Made by a program: the position numbers and the translations under genes. Below, one piece after another: positions 59,870 to 64,000 of a stretch of 64,000 nucleotides of DNA. How positions within the stretch are numbered: position 1 is the first letter of the stretch; every line of letters begins with the position of its first letter. The stretch lies in assembly GCF_900109355.1 (NCBI RefSeq), contig NZ_FOBF01000022.1, positions 23,321-87,320 of the forward strand. Direction: 5' to 3'. Origin of the DNA: Nonomuraea pusilla (GTDB taxonomy: Bacteria > Actinomycetota > Actinomycetes > Streptosporangiales > Streptosporangiaceae). A model generated the notes under the pieces. That model was not told the DNA's origin, did no database searches, and saw nothing but the letters and a program-made list of their open reading frames with translations.

Positions 59870-60889
59870 GTGCCAGCGAAGAAACGGGTGACGATCGCAC
59901 GGATCGCGGAGGAGGCCGGGGTGTCCATCCCCACGGTCTCGAAGGTCATCAACGGCCGTCCCGAGGTCGCCCCCGCGACCCGCCACAGGGTCGAGCGGCT
60001 GCTCCAGGAGCACGGCTACCAGCGGCGCGTCAGCCAGGACGGCGGGCCGGCCGGCCTGGTCGACCTCGTGTTCGCCGAGATCGAGTCGCCATGGGCCATG
60101 GAGATCGTCCGGGGGGCGGAGAGCGCGGCCCACGAGGGCGGCGCGAGCCTCGTCATCTCGGTGCTCCACACCCACGCCGGGCCCGGCCGCGACTGGCTCG
60201 AACGGCTGGCCGCCCGGCGCACCGACGGCGTCGTCATCGTCGCCTCGCGGCTGTCGTCCGTCGTGCAGGCGCAGCTCAGCGCCCGGTCACTGCCGTTCGT
60301 CGTGGTCGACCCCGAGGGCGAGCCGCCGCCCGGCGTCGCCTCCGTCGGCGCCACCAACTGGAACGGCGGCCTGGCCGCCACCCGCCACCTGCTGGAGCTG
60401 GGCCACCGCCGCATCGGCGTGATCAGCGGCCCGGCCGACATGCTGTGCAGCCAGGCCCGCATCGACGGCTACCGCGCCGCGCTGGAGACCGCGGGCGTGC
60501 CGGTGGAGCCCGAGCTGATCCGGCGGGGCACGTTCCTCGTCGAGTCCGGGCACGACGAGGGCCACGCCCTGCTCTCGCTCGACGAGCCGCCCACCGCGAT
60601 CTTCGCGGGCAGCGACCTCATGGCGTTCGGCGTGTTCGAGGCCGCCAGGCAGCGCGGGCTGCGGGTGCCCGAGGACCTCAGCGTCGTCGGGTTCGACGAC
60701 CTGCCGCTCGCCAAGTCCGCCTGGCCGCCGCTCACCACCGTCCGCCAGCCGCTGCAGGAGATGGCGGCGCTCGCCACCCGTACGGTGCTGGCGATGGGGC
60801 GCGGCGACCTGCCCGAGACACGGCGGGTGGAGCTGGCCACCGAACTGATCGTCCGCGAGAGCACCGCACCGCCGCACACCGCCACTTGA
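59870..60889 (+). CDS. LacI-family regulator of the second importer
   Basis: This 339-aa protein has the helix-turn-helix VTIARIAEEAGVSIPTVSKVI and the effector domain ending VRESTAPPH. It diverges from the GH5/importer operon, with matching operators before both. The effector is probably the transported oligosaccharide or its product. GTG start. Confidence 0.94.
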   Translation: MPAKKRVTIARIAEEAGVSIPTVSKVINGRPEVAPATRHRVERLLQEHGYQRRVSQDGGPAGLVDLVFAEIESPWAMEIVRGAESAAHEGGASLVISVLHTHAGPGRDWLERLAARRTDGVVIVASRLSSVVQAQLSARSLPFVVVDPEGEPPPGVASVGATNWNGGLAATRHLLELGHRRIGVISGPADMLCSQARIDGYRAALETAGVPVEPELIRRGTFLVESGHDEGHALLSLDEPPTAIFAGSDLMAFGVFEAARQRGLRVPEDLSVVGFDDLPLAKSAWPPLTTVRQPLQEMAALATRTVLAMGRGDLPETRRVELATELIVRESTAPPHTAT

Positions 60890-60902
60890 AGGTCCTTCAA
60901 GT
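60884..60902. terminator. Perfect 9-bp palindrome across the lacI stop
   Basis: ACTTGAAGG-T-CCTTCAAGT is fully symmetric and includes the lacI TGA. With a one-base centre it cannot form a normal RNA hairpin loop without losing pairs, so it may be a protein-binding site as well as, or instead of, a terminator. Confidence 0.45.
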
Positions 60903-60929
60903 CGTCTACAAGACGGGTTCGGCACCATG

Positions 60930-60955
60930 ATCCCTTTCTTCGGTAAGAAAGGGAT
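60930..60955 (+). promoter_or_regulatory. 11-bp hairpin covering the ribosome-binding site of the next gene
   Basis: ATCCCTTTCTT pairs perfectly with AAGAAAGGGAT around the tetraloop CGGT. The 3' arm contains AGAAAGGG, the only good Shine-Dalgarno sequence for ATG 60961, 5 bases after the stem. In the folded mRNA the site would be hidden, so translation may need melting of the stem or a binding factor. Confidence 0.65.
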
Positions 60956-60960
60956 TCCTC

Positions 60961-62775
60961 ATGCGAAGGACAGCGTTGCTGCTGGGCGCCGTGACGCTCG
61001 GCAGCCTGCTGGCCGCCCCGCCCGCGCTCGCCGCACCGGCGCTCGCCTCGCCCGCGCGCGCCACGTCCGCGCTCGCCGGGCCCGGCGCGAGCGCGGCCGT
61101 CGCCCGCGTCAAGGCGAGCCCCGGCAGGCAGACGGGCGACTGCCCCACCACCGTCGGCTTCTCCGCCGTGCTCGCGCTCAAGGGCAAGGGCACCGTCCGG
61201 TACCGGTGGGTGCGCAGCGACGGCGGCAAGGGCGCCATCAGGAGCGTCCGCGTCAACGGCCCCCGCACGCTCGTGGTGAAGGACCGCCAGACCTTCGACC
61301 GCAGCGTCACCGGGTGGCAGGCCGTCGAGGTGCTCGGCAGGCGCGGGCTGTCGGGCAAGGCCCGCTTCGCCGTCTCCTGCTCGGGCCCGGCCCAGGTCTG
61401 GGACGCCTCCCACCCGCTGCCGCCGGGCGCGGACAAGCCGCTCGTGGCCGCCGCCGACGTGGACGCGCTCCCCGCGACGTACGCCGGCGCGTGCCCGACG
61501 ACCGTGACGTTCAGGGCGACCATCCAGGTGTCGCGCACGCCCGCGAGGGTCGCCTACCAGTGGATCGACAGCGCCACCGGCGAGGGCCGTCCCGAGTGGA
61601 TCGAGTTCGCCGCGGGCGGGACACGCATGAAGCAGGTCACGCTGCCGCTGACCGTGGGCGGGTCCACGAGCGGGTGGAAGGCCGTGCGGCTCCTCACGCC
61701 GGGCGGGCACGACTCGGGGCGGGCCGCCTACCAGGTGACGTGCAAGGACACCCCGCCGCCTTCCTCGCCCCCGCCTTCCTCGCCGCCGCCGTCGTCGCCT
61801 CCGCCCTCGGAGCCGCCGGCGCAGAAGCCCGAGGCCCGGATCGTCGCGCTCACCCCCGGCGACTACGAGGGCAACTGCGCCGAGCCCGTCGCCTACCAGG
61901 CCACCGGCCGGGTCACGCTCCCCGCGGGCGCCGCCCAGCGGGTCGCGTACTGGTGGGCGCTCGACGGCGCCACCTGGCAGCCAGGGGCGATCGACTTCCC
62001 GGCCGCCACGCAGCCGCGCTCCGCCGACGTCTCCGCCGCCTGGAACCTCGCCGCCAAGGACATGGGCACCCACAAGCTCGTCCTCAGGGCCGAGGGCGCC
62101 GCCGCCGAGGCCGCGCAGTCGTTCACGTTCCGCTGCGCGCTCCCCGACCCCGACCAGCCGAAGCTGACGATCGAGTACCTGCTGACGCCGCAGTACAAGG
62201 GCGTCTGCGACGGGACGAGCACGCTCAACACCAAGGCGCTCGTCACGGCCGACCGCGAGACCGAGATCCAGTACCGCTTCGTCGTCGACGGCAAGCCGCT
62301 GACGACCAGGTCCGAGGTGCTGAAGCCCGACCGCGTCCAGTCGATCGACGACTTCTGGTACGGCTCACTCAAGGCCAACGGCACGGGCACCGTCCGCCTG
62401 GAAGTGCTCAACCACGGCAAGCCCGTCATGGAGGCGCCGTACGCCTGGACCTGCGAGCCCCAGGGCTCCGGCGCCGTGCGCCTCGACGAGATCACGACGT
62501 CCGGCTACCACGGTGACTGCGTGCGCGCGCCGTACGTGACGGCCTTCGGCCGGTTCGCGGCCCCGAAGGGCACCCAGATCACCTACCGCTGGGTCATCGA
62601 CGGAGAGCCGTGGCCCGCCAGGAAGGCCACCGTGGAAGGGAGCGGCGTGCTGCGGATCCAGGCGGCGTACTGGTCCCGGGAGGCCAGGACCGCCGGGACC
62701 GTCCGGCTGGAGGTGCTCGACCACGACAAGCCCTCGGCCTCGGCCGCCTACCCGGTGACCTGCGGGAAGCAGTAG
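60961..62775 (+). CDS. Secreted protein with five cysteine-paired beta repeats
   Basis: This 604-aa protein starts with a Sec signal (MRRTALLLGAVTLGSLLAA, cleaved near ALA). Five repeats of about 95-120 residues each open with a G-x-C motif (GDCPTTVGF, GACPTTVTF, GNCAEPVAY, GVCDGTSTL, GDCVRAPYV) and close with a second Cys (FAVSC, YQVTC, FTFRC, YAWTC, YPVTC). A conserved Y-x-W/F strand lies within each. Repeats 2 and 3 are separated by a PPPSSPPPSS linker. They look like Ig-like extracellular modules, each with one disulfide. The function is unknown. Confidence 0.8.
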   Translation: MRRTALLLGAVTLGSLLAAPPALAAPALASPARATSALAGPGASAAVARVKASPGRQTGDCPTTVGFSAVLALKGKGTVRYRWVRSDGGKGAIRSVRVNGPRTLVVKDRQTFDRSVTGWQAVEVLGRRGLSGKARFAVSCSGPAQVWDASHPLPPGADKPLVAAADVDALPATYAGACPTTVTFRATIQVSRTPARVAYQWIDSATGEGRPEWIEFAAGGTRMKQVTLPLTVGGSTSGWKAVRLLTPGGHDSGRAAYQVTCKDTPPPSSPPPSSPPPSSPPPSEPPAQKPEARIVALTPGDYEGNCAEPVAYQATGRVTLPAGAAQRVAYWWALDGATWQPGAIDFPAATQPRSADVSAAWNLAAKDMGTHKLVLRAEGAAAEAAQSFTFRCALPDPDQPKLTIEYLLTPQYKGVCDGTSTLNTKALVTADRETEIQYRFVVDGKPLTTRSEVLKPDRVQSIDDFWYGSLKANGTGTVRLEVLNHGKPVMEAPYAWTCEPQGSGAVRLDEITTSGYHGDCVRAPYVTAFGRFAAPKGTQITYRWVIDGEPWPARKATVEGSGVLRIQAAYWSREARTAGTVRLEVLDHDKPSASAAYPVTCGKQ

Positions 62776-62813
62776 GGCCCGCCGCGCGGGCCGGGCCGGT
62801 AGGGTCGGTCGGC

Positions 62814-63164
62814 GTGACGACCGAGCTGGAGCGGCTGGCGGGGCGGCTGCGCGCCTTCGCCCGTGTCAGGGACTGGGAGCAGTTCCACACGCCGAAGAAC
62901 CTGGCCATGGCGTTGGCAGGCGAGGTCGGTGAGCTGGTGGCCGAGTTCCAGTGGCTCACGCCGGAGGAGTCCGCCGCGCCAGGTCCCGAGGCGTCGGCGC
63001 GCATTCGCGCCGAACTGGCCGACGTGACCCTCTACCTGGTGCGGCTCGCCGACGTCCTCGGGGTGGACCTCGTGGAGGCCGCCGAGGACAAGCTCGACGA
63101 GAACGACCGCCGCTACGACCCCGGCCGCTACCGGGGCTCCGCCAGGAAGGCCCCGCCCGCCTGA
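62814..63164 (+). CDS. MazG-like nucleotide pyrophosphohydrolase
   Basis: This 116-aa all-helical NTP pyrophosphohydrolase resembles the DCTPP1/RS21-C6 branch. The metal motif is visible as GEVGELVAEFQW and, one helix later, ELADVTLYLVRLADVLGVD. DENDRRY marks the C-terminal helix. Members remove modified or excess nucleotides such as dCTP derivatives. The GTG start lies 38 bp after the secreted protein gene. Confidence 0.9.
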   Translation: MTTELERLAGRLRAFARVRDWEQFHTPKNLAMALAGEVGELVAEFQWLTPEESAAPGPEASARIRAELADVTLYLVRLADVLGVDLVEAAEDKLDENDRRYDPGRYRGSARKAPPA

Positions 63165-63233
63165 TCCCCGCGAGGGCGGGCAGGCGGGCGCGCCGGACCG
63201 GGTGGCCGGTCCGGCGCGCGGGGGCGGGAGGCG

Positions 63234-64000
63234 TCAGGCGGCGGCGCGCCGCCTGAGCACCGCGACCGTGAGCACGGCCAGCCCGAGGAAGACGACCGTG
63301 CTGATCGCCGCCACCGTGTGCAGGCCGCTGGTGAAGGCGGCGCGGGCCAGGTCGAGCAGGTCCGGCAGGTCCTTCGCGGCGGTCGCGGCGGCCGTGATGC
63401 TCTCGCGGGCCGCCTCCACCGGCAGGTGCTCGGGCAGCGCGCCCCGGTAGACGGCGGTGCCGACGCTGCCCAGCGCGGCCACGCCCACCGCGACACCGAA
63501 CTCGCCGCTCGTCTCCGTCAGCGACGCCGCCGACCCCGCCCGCTCCGGCGGCGCCGCCGTCATGATCACGGCGTTGCCCACGCCCATCGGCAGCGCGATG
63601 CCGGCCGAGGCCAGCACCAGACCGGCCACCACCAGCGCCGTTCCGCCGGTGCTCGGCACCTGGGTGTGCAGGAACAGGCCCGCCGCGCCGAGCAGCAGCC
63701 CGGCCGCCATCACGTACGCGGGGCCGAACCTGCGGGCGACCGCCGGGGCCGCCGACAGCGCGACGATCATCGCGAGGTTCTGCGGCACCAGCCACAGGCC
63801 GGCCCCCAGCGGCGAGCGCGACTCGACCGTCTGCAGGTACTGCGTGGTCATCAGGGTGGTGCCGGCCATGACGATCCCGGCCAGCAGCATGATCGTGAGC
63901 GTGGCGGCGAAGGCGCGGTCGGCGAACAGCTTCAGGTCCAGCAGCGGGCTGGCGAGCCGCCGCTGCCGCGCCGCGAACACCACGCCGCACACCGCCCCGG
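63234..64000 (-). CDS. MFS drug-exporter (DHA2/EmrB type), truncated by the window edge
   Basis: This is the C-terminal portion (about 255 residues) of a 14-span major facilitator. Visible segments include RRLASPLLDLKLFADRAFAATL after the central loop, YLQTVESRSPLGAGLWLVPQN and MGVGNAVIMTAAPPERAGSAAS, as in QacA/SmvA-type efflux pumps. The 5' end lies beyond position 64000. No regulator is visible in this window. Confidence 0.88.
   Translation of the reverse strand, partial: GAVCGVVFAARQRRLASPLLDLKLFADRAFAATLTIMLLAGIVMAGTTLMTTQYLQTVESRSPLGAGLWLVPQNLAMIVALSAAPAVARRFGPAYVMAAGLLLGAAGLFLHTQVPSTGGTALVVAGLVLASAGIALPMGVGNAVIMTAAPPERAGSAASLTETSGEFGVAVGVAALGSVGTAVYRGALPEHLPVEAARESITAAATAAKDLPDLLDLARAAFTSGLHTVAAISTVVFLGLAVLTVAVLRRRAAA

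Overview
The window is very GC-rich, uses GTG and TTG starts freely, and packs genes into operons with 1-4 bp stop/start overlaps. It carries many secreted lipoproteins, LacI/TetR/MarR/ArsR/HxlR regulators, an IdeR/DmdR-like iron box and tRNA-Arg(CCG). This suggests a soil actinomycete chromosome, most likely Streptosporangiales (Nonomuraea/Microbispora-like). The genus is inferred from overall character, not from a search.

Region 1 (1-8.9 kb) is a complete type I-C CRISPR-Cas locus on the minus strand: cas3-cas5c-cas8c-cas7-cas4-cas1-cas2. It is flanked by two CRISPR arrays that read outward. The left array enters the window with one repeat and has an AT-rich leader beside cas2. The right array (8241-8869) has nine 37-nt repeats, is worn at both ends, and is preceded by a 52-aa membrane microprotein whose stop codon overlaps the first repeat. 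Region 2 (9-17.9 kb) holds tRNA-Arg, a single-domain response regulator, repeat-rich spacers, a SulP-STAS anion transporter with an ArsR regulator and operator, a TPR protein, a sirtuin/methyltransferase pair, an SDR and an acyl-CoA dehydrogenase.

Region 3 (17.9-29.7 kb) is a sugar-acid/glycoside island. A minus-strand operon (NAD epimerase/uronate-dehydrogenase-like, KdgD, enolase-superfamily dehydratase, MocA-PmoA fusion) diverges from a LacI regulator and an ABC sugar importer followed by a second Gfo/Idh/MocA oxidoreductase and an alpha/beta hydrolase. Palindromes of the form TGCAA-N4-TTGCA stand in front of each unit, so one LacI protein probably controls the set. Region 4 (29.8-36 kb) holds TetR/FAD-monooxygenase and MarR/VOC divergent pairs with visible operators, a secreted tripeptidyl-aminopeptidase-type hydrolase and a secreted DUF4434-like protein. 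Region 5 (36-40 kb) looks like a decay zone: orphan C-terminal domains, a frameshifted pentapeptide protein, a GPP34 remnant and an inverted-repeat pair.

Region 6 (40-51.8 kb) has a tautomerase/HxlR pair, an arginase-family enzyme, a CGNR regulator with an internal 51-bp repeat array, a two-gene module of unknown function (98-aa protein plus DUF6745 protein), a methyltransferase, and the five-gene STM4011-STM4015 cassette (two radical-SAM enzymes, a sulfatase-fold hydrolase, an ATP-grasp enzyme and an LRR protein), whose biological role I do not know. Region 7 (51.9-64 kb) holds EfeUOB iron uptake behind an iron box, a second LacI-controlled ABC sugar importer with a GH5 glycosidase and CGAAAC/TTTCG operators, a five-repeat secreted protein whose ribosome-binding site lies in a hairpin, a MazG-like pyrophosphohydrolase, and an MFS exporter cut by the window edge.

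The best candidates for under-described biology are the STM4011-4015 cassette, the DUF6745 two-gene module, the microprotein fused to the right CRISPR array, and the hairpin-covered start of the 60.96 kb gene.
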